Source: Verrucomicrobiales bacterium (GTDB taxonomy: Bacteria > Verrucomicrobiota > Verrucomicrobiia > Verrucomicrobiales > DEV007). Taken from it: DNA of 64,000 nucleotides. Both the position numbers and the translations under genes were made by a program. The stretch is from the NCBI GenBank assembly GCA_016795385.1, contig JAEUHI010000050.1:62001-126000 (forward strand). Direction: 5' to 3'. Position 1 is the stretch's first letter. Each line of letters starts with the position of its first letter. The notes beneath the pieces were generated by a model. That model saw only the letters and a list, made by a program, of their open reading frames with translations. It did not search any database and was not told the DNA's origin. Shown piece after piece: positions 7,583 to 16,123 of the stretch.

Positions 7583-8944
7583 ATGATCACTTCCGTCAAT
7601 CGCCGCGTTTTCCTCAAAGGCATTGGAGCAGGACTTGCCCTGCCCTCCTTCGAGACCTTCTTCAACGCCTCCGTCGCCAAGGCCGAGGCCGCCAAAGGTC
7701 TCGCCACCACCGCGAGCGGCGCGCCTCTCCGGACCGCCTTTCTCTATAAACCCAACGGGATGAACATGGAGAAATGGGCGCTCGCCGGAAATGGCACCGA
7801 GTTCACCTTCGGCCCCACCCACGAACCCTACACGAAGTTCAAGGACCAGCTCCACGTCTTCGGCCAGCTCGCCCACCTCAACGGCACCGCGGGCATGGAC
7901 GGCGGAGGCGACCACGCCCGCGCCAACGCCACCTTCCTCACCGGCGCACGCCCCCGCAAGACCGCGGGTGCCGACATCAAGCTCGGTGTCTCCGTCGATC
8001 AGGTGATCGCCAACGCCATCGGTGACAAGACGCGCTTCTCCTCGCTCGAGCTTTCATGCGACGGCATCCGCAAGAGCGGGGTCTGTGATTCGGGTTACTC
8101 GTGCGCTTATCAGTTCAATCTGTCCTGGCGTTCGGATGTCACTCCGATGACTCCCGAATCCAATCCGCGCCACGTCTTCGAGCGCCTCTTTGGATCCGGT
8201 TCGAAGGAGGAACGCCAGAAGAATTTCACCCTGCGCAACCAACGTCAGCGCTCCATTCTCGACTTCGTGATGGAAGACGCGAAGAAGCTCAACAGCCAGC
8301 TCGGGCGGAACGACCAGCTCAAGCTCGATGAATACATGACCGGCGTCCGCGAGATCGAGCGCCGCATCGAGAAGTCGGAGAAATTCGGCCTTCCCGAGGC
8401 CCCCGAAATGGAAATGCCCGAGGGCACTCCCGGCAGCTACGAGGATCACGTGCGCCTCATGATGGATCTCCTCGTCCTCGCCTTCGAGACCGATTCCACC
8501 CGGGTCGCCACCTTCCTCCTTGCCCACGACGGCAGCAACCGCAGCTTCAAGGAAATCGGCGTGCCGGATGGCCACCACTCCATCTCGCACCACCAGAACA
8601 ATCCCGAAGCCCTCGACAAGCTCGCGAAGATCGACCTGTTCTATTCCCGCCAATTCACCTACTTCCTCGAACAGCTCCAGTCGCGCAAGGACGTCGACGG
8701 AAAGTCGCTCCTCCACAATTCCATGATTGTCTGGGGCAGCGGGCTGGCCGATCCCGACCGTCACCGCCACACCGATCTGCCCATCATCCTCGCCGGCAAG
8801 GGCGGCGGCACGATCGCGACGGGACGGCACACCGTCGCGGGCCAGGATACGCCGATGAGCAATCTCTTCCTCAGCCTCCTCGACCGAGTCGGGGTGAAAG
8901 AAGAACGCTTTGGCGACTCGACCGGTCGTCTCTCGATCGGGTGA
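7583..8944 (+). CDS. DUF1552 family Tat-exported protein
   Basis: 453 aa. The ATG at 7583 places a Tat-type signal at the N-terminus (NRRVFLKGIGAGLALPSFE). The upstream in-frame ATG at 7532 would bury it. Body features include FLYKPNGMNMEKWAL, GGDHARANATFLTGARP, SCAYQFNLSW, and a terminal half with HDGSNRSFKEIGVPDGHHSISHH and VWGSGLADPDRHRHTDLPI, typical of DUF1552. These resemble the sulfatase-like DUF1501 proteins common in planctomycetes and verrucomicrobia, where a DUF1592 heme protein usually sits next door. No such partner is present here. Function unknown. Confidence 0.85.
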   Translation: MITSVNRRVFLKGIGAGLALPSFETFFNASVAKAEAAKGLATTASGAPLRTAFLYKPNGMNMEKWALAGNGTEFTFGPTHEPYTKFKDQLHVFGQLAHLNGTAGMDGGGDHARANATFLTGARPRKTAGADIKLGVSVDQVIANAIGDKTRFSSLELSCDGIRKSGVCDSGYSCAYQFNLSWRSDVTPMTPESNPRHVFERLFGSGSKEERQKNFTLRNQRQRSILDFVMEDAKKLNSQLGRNDQLKLDEYMTGVREIERRIEKSEKFGLPEAPEMEMPEGTPGSYEDHVRLMMDLLVLAFETDSTRVATFLLAHDGSNRSFKEIGVPDGHHSISHHQNNPEALDKLAKIDLFYSRQFTYFLEQLQSRKDVDGKSLLHNSMIVWGSGLADPDRHRHTDLPIILAGKGGGTIATGRHTVAGQDTPMSNLFLSLLDRVGVKEERFGDSTGRLSIG

Positions 8945-8957
8945 GCCGCGCCACCCC

Positions 8958-9845
8958 TCAGCGGACCGCGGTGGAGGTTCCCGGTATTTCCTCGGGCTCG
9001 ATCCCGACGCGCCGGAGTGCGGCGTGTCGTTCTTCCTTCGTCATTCCCGGGATCAGTTCCTTGATGAGATTGGTGCCGTTCGGCTCGCCCTGCGTCATGC
9101 TCTGCCAGAGCCAGTAGTAGGCCTCGACGACATCGCGTTTTCCGACAAGCCCACTCGCGAGGAGCCGCCCCAGGCTCGCCTGCGCCTTGGCATTTCCTTT
9201 CTCGGCGGATTTCCGGTACCAATCCAGCGCGGCGGTACGGTCGATCTTCACACCGATCCCCCATTCGAGCATCGTGGCATAGAGATTCTGCGACCAGACA
9301 TTTCCTCCCTCCGCCGCTTTGCGCGCCCAAGCGAGAGCCTTCTCCGGATCCTTCTTCAAACCGTGGAGACCGAAATGGTAAAACTCCGCCAGCTTGGCCT
9401 GCGCCTCGGCCGAGCCGCCGTCCGCCGCTTTTTCGACCCATCCGAGCGCTTCAGTCCGCGCCGTTTCCCCGGTTTGCTGGAAGAGGATCAAGCCCAGATT
9501 CAGTTGCGCTGAAACCACCTCGTGTTCAGCCGCCCTTCTCATCCACCGGATCGCCTCGTCGGTGTCTTTCGCGACACCCTCCCCTTTCGAAAGGAGATAT
9601 CCATAATATCCCTGTGCCTCCGGATGCCCCGCCTCCGCCGCCAGACGGATCCAATGGGCGGCTTTGTCAGGATCGGCGGTCACTCCGTCCCCCCGATGGA
9701 GTTTGCGCCCGGTTTCATACTGCTCCTCCGGTGTCGACGGCGGTGTCACCTCCTCTGCCGCAAACCCTCCCGAAAGCGGGAAGAACGCCACCAACACCGC
9801 GACGGCAGCCGCACGGAACTTCATCTGTTTCATAGTCGTGTCCAA
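8958..9845 (-). CDS. Secreted Sel1-repeat protein
   Basis: 295 aa, with a signal peptide (AAAVAVLVAFFPLSGGFAAEE); ATGs at 9845, 9833 and 9824 are all plausible starts. From residue 40 to 265 it consists of about six Sel1-like repeats, for example YETGRKLHRGDGVTADPDKA, GYYGYLLSKGEGVAKDTDEA, YATMLEWGIGVKIDRTAALDW and SLGRLLASGLVGKRDVVEAY. Sel1 repeats are alpha/alpha solenoids that bind other proteins. It is probably a periplasmic or surface scaffold. It converges on the DUF1552 gene with a 13-nt gap. Confidence 0.85.
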   Translation of the reverse strand: MDTTMKQMKFRAAAVAVLVAFFPLSGGFAAEEVTPPSTPEEQYETGRKLHRGDGVTADPDKAAHWIRLAAEAGHPEAQGYYGYLLSKGEGVAKDTDEAIRWMRRAAEHEVVSAQLNLGLILFQQTGETARTEALGWVEKAADGGSAEAQAKLAEFYHFGLHGLKKDPEKALAWARKAAEGGNVWSQNLYATMLEWGIGVKIDRTAALDWYRKSAEKGNAKAQASLGRLLASGLVGKRDVVEAYYWLWQSMTQGEPNGTNLIKELIPGMTKEERHAALRRVGIEPEEIPGTSTAVR

Positions 9846-9950
9846 TAAACACCGGCACCCCCGCCCTTCAGTGCCGTCAATGTGACGTTTCCGTAACTCT
9901 CTGACTACGTGTCAATATCGTTACCCGAACGGTTTTGAAGGAAGCAATCG

Positions 9951-10016
9951 CCGGACCGTAGGTGGGCAGCGTCGGGGGCTACCTCGGTCCGGACCCGTGA
10001 TCGACACGATTCACGG
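9951..10016 (+). promoter_or_regulatory. Structured leader candidate upstream of the PstS-like gene
   Basis: Two strong hairpins lie in the 254-nt gap between divergent genes. The first pairs CCGGACCG (9951-9958) with CGGTCCGG (9985-9992) and, after one bulged T, AGGT (9960-9963) with ACCT (9981-9984), around a 17-nt loop. The second pairs CCGTGA (9995-10000) with TCACGG (10011-10016). No T-run follows, so these are not simple terminators. They would lie in the 5' leader of the gene at 10100 if it is transcribed from the gap. I recognise no known riboswitch class. Confidence 0.4.
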
Positions 10017-10099
10017 CCGGTCGAGAGCTCGCATGAAGCGAACCAGTCCCGCGGCACCCTAGCAAAAACAAAAAGAAACAACCTCAGCTCCTCAAAGCC

Positions 10100-11335
10100 A
10101 TGAAATTCAAGATCAGCCTCCTCGCGGGGCTCGCGGCCCTCGGGTTTGCCTCCAGTGCCTCGGCCCAGACGGTCATCAACATCACCGGTGCGACCGCCTT
10201 CCGCGCCGCCGCCCACAACGCCATCCTCAGCATCCTCAGCGATGGCGGCGCCACCCAGGTGAAATACTGCTGGATTGGCAGCGCCGGCACCAACGGATTC
10301 CTCAACTCCAACAAGATCATTGCCGAAGGCACCATCGGTGGACAACCCTACATCATCCGCACGAACCAGAACGGATCGACCCAGGGCATCGCCTCGGTCG
10401 CGACCCAGACCACTCCTCCCTCGGCCTATCTTTCCGTTTCGCTGACGGCTGCCGATCGTGTGGTCGGCGGCACGAACCTCGCCTCCGACGCAGGCAAAAC
10501 CGAAGCCGGTGTCATCGGCCGCTTCGCGTTCTCCGACGTGGATCAGGCGATCTCGAACAACCCCACTCCGGTGCTCCCCGGTGCGCCGGTGGGTGTGGTG
10601 CCCTTCGTCTTCATCGCAGGTGTCGGCGCTCCCGCCGGTCTCACCAACATGACCGACCAGCTCCACGATGCCCAGTGGTCGACGGGTCAGCTCCCCTTGA
10701 GCATGTATACCGGCAACCCCGCCGACACGCGCCTTGTGCTCAACACCGGTCGTAACAACGGTTCCGGCACCCGTGCGACGATCCTCGCCGAGACCCAGTA
10801 CGGTCCCTTCACCAGCGTCGTGCAGTGGGGCGGCCCGAACAGCGCCGCGAACGTCGCCGGCAGCGAAGGCACCGGAACCGTCAACTGGCTCCAGAATCTC
10901 GGTAACAACGGCTACAGCTCGAACAGCTGGGTCCGCCAGGTCCTTGCCCGCACCACCACCAACGTCACCGTCGGCACCGATGGTTCGGGCAATGGCGGAA
11001 CTGCCGGCCAGAACATCGTGATGGTCAGCTACCTCACCCTCTCCGATGCCGCCGCCATCACCACCATCACCGGCGGTGCCGGTGTCGGGGCCCGCGCCCT
11101 CACCTACAACGGTGTTCCCTACAGCGAAGCGAACGTCAAGAACGGCAGCTACACCCTCTGGGGTTACCAGCAGTTCTACGCTTCCGCCGACATCACCGCC
11201 GCCGAGCAGATCTTCTTCGACGCCTTCACCGCGGCGATTCCCCCGACCCTCGATCCGCTTCTCACCGGTATCCCGATTCCGGACATGAACGTCACCCGCA
11301 ACGGCGGCGACGGCGGTCCGATCACCCCGAACTGA
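10100..11335 (+). CDS. Secreted PstS-like periplasmic-binding-fold protein
   Basis: 411 aa with a clear signal peptide ending at SSASAQ. The mature N-terminus VINITGATAFRAAAHNAI resembles the start of phosphate-binding PstS-type proteins. GSTQGIASVA, VIGRFAFSDVDQA, VGVVPFVFIAGVGAP, LTNMTDQLHDAQWSTGQLPL and GRNNGSGTRATI fall in the same order as the PstS ligand loops, with NGSGTR matching the usual SGT anion-binding loop. So a type II binding-protein fold is well supported. Phosphate as the ligand is only an inference. No ABC permease or ATPase genes accompany it. It is followed by a surface-type protein 63 nt downstream. Confidence 0.65.
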   Translation: MKFKISLLAGLAALGFASSASAQTVINITGATAFRAAAHNAILSILSDGGATQVKYCWIGSAGTNGFLNSNKIIAEGTIGGQPYIIRTNQNGSTQGIASVATQTTPPSAYLSVSLTAADRVVGGTNLASDAGKTEAGVIGRFAFSDVDQAISNNPTPVLPGAPVGVVPFVFIAGVGAPAGLTNMTDQLHDAQWSTGQLPLSMYTGNPADTRLVLNTGRNNGSGTRATILAETQYGPFTSVVQWGGPNSAANVAGSEGTGTVNWLQNLGNNGYSSNSWVRQVLARTTTNVTVGTDGSGNGGTAGQNIVMVSYLTLSDAAAITTITGGAGVGARALTYNGVPYSEANVKNGSYTLWGYQQFYASADITAAEQIFFDAFTAAIPPTLDPLLTGIPIPDMNVTRNGGDGGPITPN

Positions 11336-11398
11336 TCGTTCAAGGTCCCCACGGACCCCAGTTGAGTTCCCTTGCAATCTTCATCCCATGAAATCCAG

Positions 11399-13420
11399 AT
11401 GAAATCCTTACTACGAAATCTTCTCCTCCCCGTTGCGGGACTCGCCCTCGCGGCGACTGCCGCCACGGCGGCCCCGTGGCCTCCGGCCGCGGGCGACCTC
11501 ATCCTCGGCGTCCGGGCGACCGGCGGCACGGGGGCCACGACCAACGTGTTCTTCAATCTCGGACCGGCTCACACCCTCCGTGACAACCCGAACCCGGCCG
11601 GTACGCTCGTCAATCTCGATGCGGAATTGACCTCAGCATTCGGTGCCGGTTGGAGCGCTCGCAACGACCTCTACTTCGGCGTTTTCGCGAACCGCAGCAA
11701 CAAGTTCCCCGGCGGTATCGATCCCGGTCCGACAGAAAACGGTGATCCCTCAGCGACCGTCTATGCCTCCAAAGGCACGACAGTGGCGGGTTCGGCGACG
11801 CCGTGGGCAGGCTACAGCCAGACCGCCCTTGTTAGCGCCGCTACGAGCCACCAGGGTATGATCACTGCCATCGCCACCGTCGCCGCCAACGGCAACAACG
11901 TGATGACGATGACGCAGGCCGCCAATCCGGTGCCATGGAACAACGGCTGGACCGCCTGGAACCCGGTTCCGGGTGCCGCCTTCAACCAGTTCACCGGTGG
12001 GATCCAAGCCCAGATCAACGCGACCGCCGCCCTCGTCGATGTCTTCCGCATCGTCAGCACGAGCGGCACGGGCTCCTACGTCACGACCGTTTCGCTCGCC
12101 GCGAACGGTGATGTGACCGCGGCCCGCGCCGGTGGTGCCACGAGCTACTTCACCGTCACCGCCACGGCGACGAACGGTGCGGTCTCCGGGGCCGGCACGA
12201 TCGTCTACGCCCAGGGTTCGACCGCCCGTCTCACCGCCGCTCCCGCCACCGGGTTTGGGTTCGTGAACTGGTCCGGCGACGCCTCCGGCTCGGCCAACCC
12301 GCTCAACCTCGTGATGGACAGCAACAAGAACGTGACCGCGAACTTCGCTCCCTTCCCGAGCGTGACCTCGCCGACCGCGACGGACATCACCGGCACCGAT
12401 GCGACCCTTGGCGGCAACATCACCAGCGACGGCGGTCAGGCGCTCACCGAGCGCGGTGTCGTCTTCGCCATCAACAGCGTCAATCCCGCCCCCCAAATCG
12501 GCGGCTCCGGCGTCACCAAGGCCACCGCCTCGGGCACCTCCACCGGCGTCTTCACGACGACGGTCAACGGCCTCACCGCCGGCGGTGTCACCTACGCCTA
12601 CGCCGCCTTCGCGACCAGCGCGGCCGGCACGGGCTACAGCACGGTGGGCCGTTTCACCACCGACACCACGGTCACCTTCACCGGTGGCGTGGGCTCGGTC
12701 ACGGGACGTGAAATCCTCGCCGGCGACTCGCATCTGTTCCGCTTCAACGTGGCCACCGACACGGTCGCCGACTTCAGCGGGACCGGCGCGACGAACACGG
12801 GCTGGGAACTGCGTGACAGCAGCAACGGCCTCGTCGCCTCCGGCACGGGCAACGTGACCTACGCGGACGTCCTCACGGCCGGCGATTACACCCTGCGCCT
12901 CACCAACACCGGTGGCACCGCGGAAACCGTCTCGTTCGACCTCGATGTGTCGAACGCAGTCGAACCGGTTGCCGACGTCTCCGTGGGCACCTCGGCCGCC
13001 GCTCCCATCGGAGCGAACGTCTATTCGCCCACCGCCCAGTCGGTTGCCATCACTTCGAAAAAGGCCAACGCGGTCTCCGGCTTCTTCGCCGTGGATAACG
13101 ATGGTCCGCTCGACGATACCTTCAAGGTGCAGGGCTCTCCCGGAAACGCTCTCTTCGCGGTGAGCTACTTCCAAGGCACCACCAACGTCACCGCCCAGGT
13201 CATCGCCGGGACCTTCACCACGGCTTCGATCGCAGAAGGTGACGCCGCGATCGGCTTCCGTGCCGGGATCACCCCGAACAAGAAGAAGATCGTCAAGAAG
13301 GGCAAAAAAGGCAAAAAAGGCAAGACCTTGAAGAAGACGAACACCTCGCTCATCAAAGTGACGGCCGATTCCAACGCATCCATCACCGACTCGGCCACGA
13401 TCGTCGTGAGGACGCAGTGA
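11399..13420 (+). CDS. Large secreted protein with InlB-type repeat and Lys-rich C-terminus
   Basis: 673 aa from the ATG at 11399, with a signal peptide ending ATAATAAPW. A TTG start at 11372 would only add nine residues. Residues ~30-220 are a Gly/Asn/Thr-rich domain of unknown type. Residues ~255-315 read as a divergent InlB B-repeat (SARLTAAP-like, GFGFVNWSGDASG, NKNVTANFAP). Residues ~320-420 look fibronectin-like (DATLGGNITSDGG, YAYAAFATSAAG). Near residues 620-650 comes a run of KK/GKKGKK units, then a short Ser/Thr end. Probably surface-exposed. It follows the PstS-like gene and ends at a strong terminator, so the two may form one transcript. Confidence 0.75.
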   Translation: MKSLLRNLLLPVAGLALAATAATAAPWPPAAGDLILGVRATGGTGATTNVFFNLGPAHTLRDNPNPAGTLVNLDAELTSAFGAGWSARNDLYFGVFANRSNKFPGGIDPGPTENGDPSATVYASKGTTVAGSATPWAGYSQTALVSAATSHQGMITAIATVAANGNNVMTMTQAANPVPWNNGWTAWNPVPGAAFNQFTGGIQAQINATAALVDVFRIVSTSGTGSYVTTVSLAANGDVTAARAGGATSYFTVTATATNGAVSGAGTIVYAQGSTARLTAAPATGFGFVNWSGDASGSANPLNLVMDSNKNVTANFAPFPSVTSPTATDITGTDATLGGNITSDGGQALTERGVVFAINSVNPAPQIGGSGVTKATASGTSTGVFTTTVNGLTAGGVTYAYAAFATSAAGTGYSTVGRFTTDTTVTFTGGVGSVTGREILAGDSHLFRFNVATDTVADFSGTGATNTGWELRDSSNGLVASGTGNVTYADVLTAGDYTLRLTNTGGTAETVSFDLDVSNAVEPVADVSVGTSAAAPIGANVYSPTAQSVAITSKKANAVSGFFAVDNDGPLDDTFKVQGSPGNALFAVSYFQGTTNVTAQVIAGTFTTASIAEGDAAIGFRAGITPNKKKIVKKGKKGKKGKTLKKTNTSLIKVTADSNASITDSATIVVRTQ

Positions 13421-13473
13421 GCCGCGCGAACGGTTGATCCGGGGTCCCATCCCCCGGTCATCTCTTTTACTCG

Positions 13474-13504
13474 AAAGGGCGGATCTCCGGATCCGCCCTT
13501 TTTT
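13474..13504 (+). terminator. Rho-independent terminator after the InlB-repeat gene
   Basis: A perfect 12-bp stem (AAAGGGCGGATC, 13474-13485, with its complement 13490-13501) closes a 4-nt loop and runs into six Ts at 13499-13504. It lies 54 nt after the stop at 13420 and insulates the ars genes downstream. Confidence 0.9.
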
Positions 13505-13574
13505 GTGATTTCACGCTGTGATCTTGCCACACGGGCGAGCTGGACTTATCCGTCCCGTAGCCAATCCGTCGTCC

Positions 13575-13877
13575 ATGCCCAGCCCTCCCTCCCGCACCGA
13601 CCGACGTGTCGCGATCATCAAGGCCCTTGCCCATCCGTCGCGTCTCCTCATCGCCGAGTCCCTCCAATCGGGTGAGCAATGCGTCTGCGACCTCCGCGAA
13701 CTTGTGGGAGGGGATCTTTCCACGGTTTCCAAACACCTCACGGTCATGCGCGAAGCGGGCCTCCTCGAGATGGAGAAACGCGGTCTCAATGTCTATTACC
13801 GTCTCCGCTGCCCCTGCCTGCTCAGTTTTTTCGAATGTGTCGATTCCCTTGCCGCCGAAGCGGGCAAGAGAAAGTAG
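13575..13877 (+). CDS. arsR: ArsR-family metalloregulator
   Basis: 100 aa from the ATG at 13575. It is a winged-helix repressor with the ArsR signature: AHPSRLLIAESL, then EQCVCDLREL with Cys 36 and Cys 38 in the metal-binding helix, then LSTVSKHLTVMREAGLL as the DNA-reading helix. Three more Cys lie near the C-terminus (CPCLLSFFEC), so arsenite could be bound in more than one geometry. It is expected to repress its own operon until As(III) or Sb(III) binds. arsD and arsA follow on the same strand. Confidence 0.92.
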   Translation: MPSPPSRTDRRVAIIKALAHPSRLLIAESLQSGEQCVCDLRELVGGDLSTVSKHLTVMREAGLLEMEKRGLNVYYRLRCPCLLSFFECVDSLAAEAGKRK

Positions 13878-13928
13878 AAGCGGCGTCCCGCCGCTTTCCC
13901 ACCATGCGACTCTCCGAGTTTTCCCTTT

Positions 13929-13948
13929 ACTTGGCGTTTTCGCCAAGT
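13929..13948. promoter_or_regulatory. Inverted repeat between arsR and arsD
   Basis: ACTTGGCG (13929-13936) and CGCCAAGT (13941-13948) are perfect complements around TTTT. The repeat sits 11 nt before the arsD start. It could be an ArsR operator, a processing or attenuation hairpin, or a weak stop site. The spacing to arsD leaves room for little else. Confidence 0.45.
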
Positions 13949-13959
13949 AGTCTAATCCC

Positions 13960-14283
13960 ATGACCCGACTCATCCAAGTCTACGATCCGCCCATGTGCTG
14001 CTCCACCGGCATCTGCGGCCCGGAGATCGATCCGGCTCTCGTGAAATTCGCCGCCCTTCTCTCCCATCTCGGAGAATCGGGCATCCGGGTGGAACGCTAC
14101 AATCTCGGGCAGCAGCCCATGGCCTTTGTCGAAAATCCGAAGGTGAAGGCACTCCTCGACGAAGACGGGATGGAGGCCTTGCCCCTCGTCTTTTGGGACG
14201 GCGAACTGAAAAGCAAGGGCCGCTATCCCGATGATGGAGAACGCGTCGCCTGGGTCCGCCAAGCGCTTTCCACCGAAGCCTGA
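13960..14283 (+). CDS. arsD: ArsD arsenite metallochaperone
   Basis: 107 aa. The first 20 residues carry the ArsD motif DPPMCCSTGICG, with Cys 13, Cys 14 and Cys 19 matching the three As(III)-binding cysteines of the E. coli protein. The rest is a thioredoxin-like fold (RVERYNLGQQPMAF, ALPLVFWDGELKSKGRYPD). ArsD hands As(III) to the ArsA ATPase, encoded 9 nt downstream, and can act as a weak co-repressor. Lengths and order agree with a classical arsRDA operon. Confidence 0.95.
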   Translation: MTRLIQVYDPPMCCSTGICGPEIDPALVKFAALLSHLGESGIRVERYNLGQQPMAFVENPKVKALLDEDGMEALPLVFWDGELKSKGRYPDDGERVAWVRQALSTEA

Positions 14284-14291
14284 CGAGTCCC

Positions 14292-16091
14292 ATGAAACTC
14301 CCGCTCTACCAGCCCGATCCCGCCAGCGCGACCCGCTTTCTCTTTTTCACGGGCAAGGGCGGTGTGGGGAAAACCTCCCTCTCCTGCGCGACGGCACTGA
14401 TGCTTGCGGAGGCGGGCAAACGCGTCCTCCTCGTCAGCACCGACCCGGCCTCGAATCTTGACGAGGTCCTCGAGACACCGCTTTCCGGGAAGCCTGCTCC
14501 CGTCGCGGGCGCGCCCGGACTCGACGCCCTCAACATCGATCCCGTCGCCGCGGCGGAAGCCTATCGCGAGCGGGTCATCGGTCCGATGCGGGGCCTCCTC
14601 CCCGAGGCGGCGCTGCGCAGCATGGAGGAACAACTCAGGGGCTCCTGCACCGTGGAGATCGCGGCCTTTGATGAATTCTCCGGCTTCATCGGCAATGCCG
14701 AAGCAGCGAAAGACTACGACCACATCGTCTTCGACACGGCTCCGACGGGACACACCCTCCGGCTCATGAGCCTGGCGAAGGCCTGGGATTCCTTCCTCGA
14801 TCAAAACACGAGCGGCACCTCCTGCCTCGGTCCCCTCGCCGGTCTCGAAAAGCAGCGCGCGGTTTACGAGGCGACGGTCGCGACCCTTGCCGACGCGACC
14901 GCGACGACCTTGGTTCTCGTGAGCCGACCCCAATCCTCCGCCCTCGCCGAAGCGGCCCGCACCTCGTCGGAGCTCCAGCAACTCGGGATCACCAACCAGC
15001 GGCTCGTTCTCAACGGCGTCTTTCACACCGACTGCCCCGATGACCGGATCGCACTCGCGATGGAGCAACGCGCACAAGGGGCGATGGAGTCGGCGAAGAC
15101 CTTCATCGAGAGCCTTCCGAGCACCCAGGTGCCGCTGCGCCCCATCAACATCCTCGGTCTCGCCGGCCTCCGGGCGCTTCTCGACCCCGCCCTTGGCGAG
15201 TCGATAACAACTTTCTCCTTGTCCGCTTGGAGCCCGCCCCGGATGGAATCGCTCGCCGATCTCGTCGACGACCTCGAAAAAAATGGCCACGGGGTGATCA
15301 TGACGATGGGCAAGGGAGGCGTCGGTAAAACGACCGTCGCCGCCGCGATCGCCGTTTCCCTCGCGCGTCGTGGACATCGCGTTCATCTCAGCACCACCGA
15401 TCCTGCCGCCCACCTCGAACAAACGCTCGCCGGAGAGGTCGAGGGACTGAGCGTCTCCCGGATCGATCCGCACGCCGAGACCGCGGCCTATCAGGCCGAG
15501 GTGATGCGCACCACGGGCGAGACACTCGATCCTTCCTCACGCGCGCTCCTCGAGGAAGATCTGCGCTCCCCCTGCACCGAGGAGATCGCCGTTTTCCGCG
15601 CCTTCGCCCGCGAGGTCGCCGGCGGGACGGATCGTTTCGTTGTGCTCGACACCGCCCCGACCGGACACACCCTGCTCCTCCTCGACGCGAGTGAATCCTA
15701 CCAGCGCGAACTCGAGCGCCAGGCTCGCAACTCACAACCGGAGGCCGTGGTGAACCTGCTCGCCCGTCTCCGCGATCCCGGATTCACGCGTTTACTCCTC
15801 GTCACCCTCGCCGAGGCGACTCCCGTCCACGAAGCCGCCGCGCTGCAGGAAGATCTGCGGCGGGCCGGGATCGAGCCCTTTGCCTGGGTCGTGAACCAGA
15901 GCTTGTTGGGCTGCGGGACGTGCGATCCGATCCTCCAACGCCGCGAACAGGCGGAGCACCGTTATTTCGATGAAGTCGCCAAGGTTCACGCTACCCGGAT
16001 CGCCACGATCCCCTGGCAAGCGGAGGAGCCGACCGGACCGGAAGCTCTCTCCACCCTCGCCGCGCTCCGGACCTTGAACGCCCCCGTCTGA
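14292..16091 (+). CDS. arsA: ArsA arsenite-efflux ATPase
   Basis: 599 aa with two homologous halves. P-loops GKGGVGKT lie at residues 21-28 and 340-347, and each half has a DTAPTGHTL switch. The three metal-site cysteines of E. coli ArsA are all present: Cys 119 (GSCTVEIAAFDEF), Cys 178 (TSCLGPLAGLEKQ) and Cys 428 (SPCTEEIAVF). ArsA is the soluble ATPase that energises an ArsB or Acr3 permease for As(III)/Sb(III) extrusion. No permease gene follows, which is unusual. The protein looks intact and functional. Confidence 0.96.
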   Translation: MKLPLYQPDPASATRFLFFTGKGGVGKTSLSCATALMLAEAGKRVLLVSTDPASNLDEVLETPLSGKPAPVAGAPGLDALNIDPVAAAEAYRERVIGPMRGLLPEAALRSMEEQLRGSCTVEIAAFDEFSGFIGNAEAAKDYDHIVFDTAPTGHTLRLMSLAKAWDSFLDQNTSGTSCLGPLAGLEKQRAVYEATVATLADATATTLVLVSRPQSSALAEAARTSSELQQLGITNQRLVLNGVFHTDCPDDRIALAMEQRAQGAMESAKTFIESLPSTQVPLRPINILGLAGLRALLDPALGESITTFSLSAWSPPRMESLADLVDDLEKNGHGVIMTMGKGGVGKTTVAAAIAVSLARRGHRVHLSTTDPAAHLEQTLAGEVEGLSVSRIDPHAETAAYQAEVMRTTGETLDPSSRALLEEDLRSPCTEEIAVFRAFAREVAGGTDRFVVLDTAPTGHTLLLLDASESYQRELERQARNSQPEAVVNLLARLRDPGFTRLLLVTLAEATPVHEAAALQEDLRRAGIEPFAWVVNQSLLGCGTCDPILQRREQAEHRYFDEVAKVHATRIATIPWQAEEPTGPEALSTLAALRTLNAPV

Positions 16092-16123
16092 CTTTCTCCT
16101 TCACCCTTCTTCCACCACTGCCC

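Noticed and set aside
9866-9900. Pho-box-like TGTGAC repeats ahead of the PstS-like gene
   Set aside because: Spacing and match are too poor to support a Pho box.
9905-11377. 490-aa reading frame on the minus strand
   Set aside because: It lies antisense to the PstS-like gene, is Gly/Asp/Arg-rich without domains, and reads like a GC-codon shadow.
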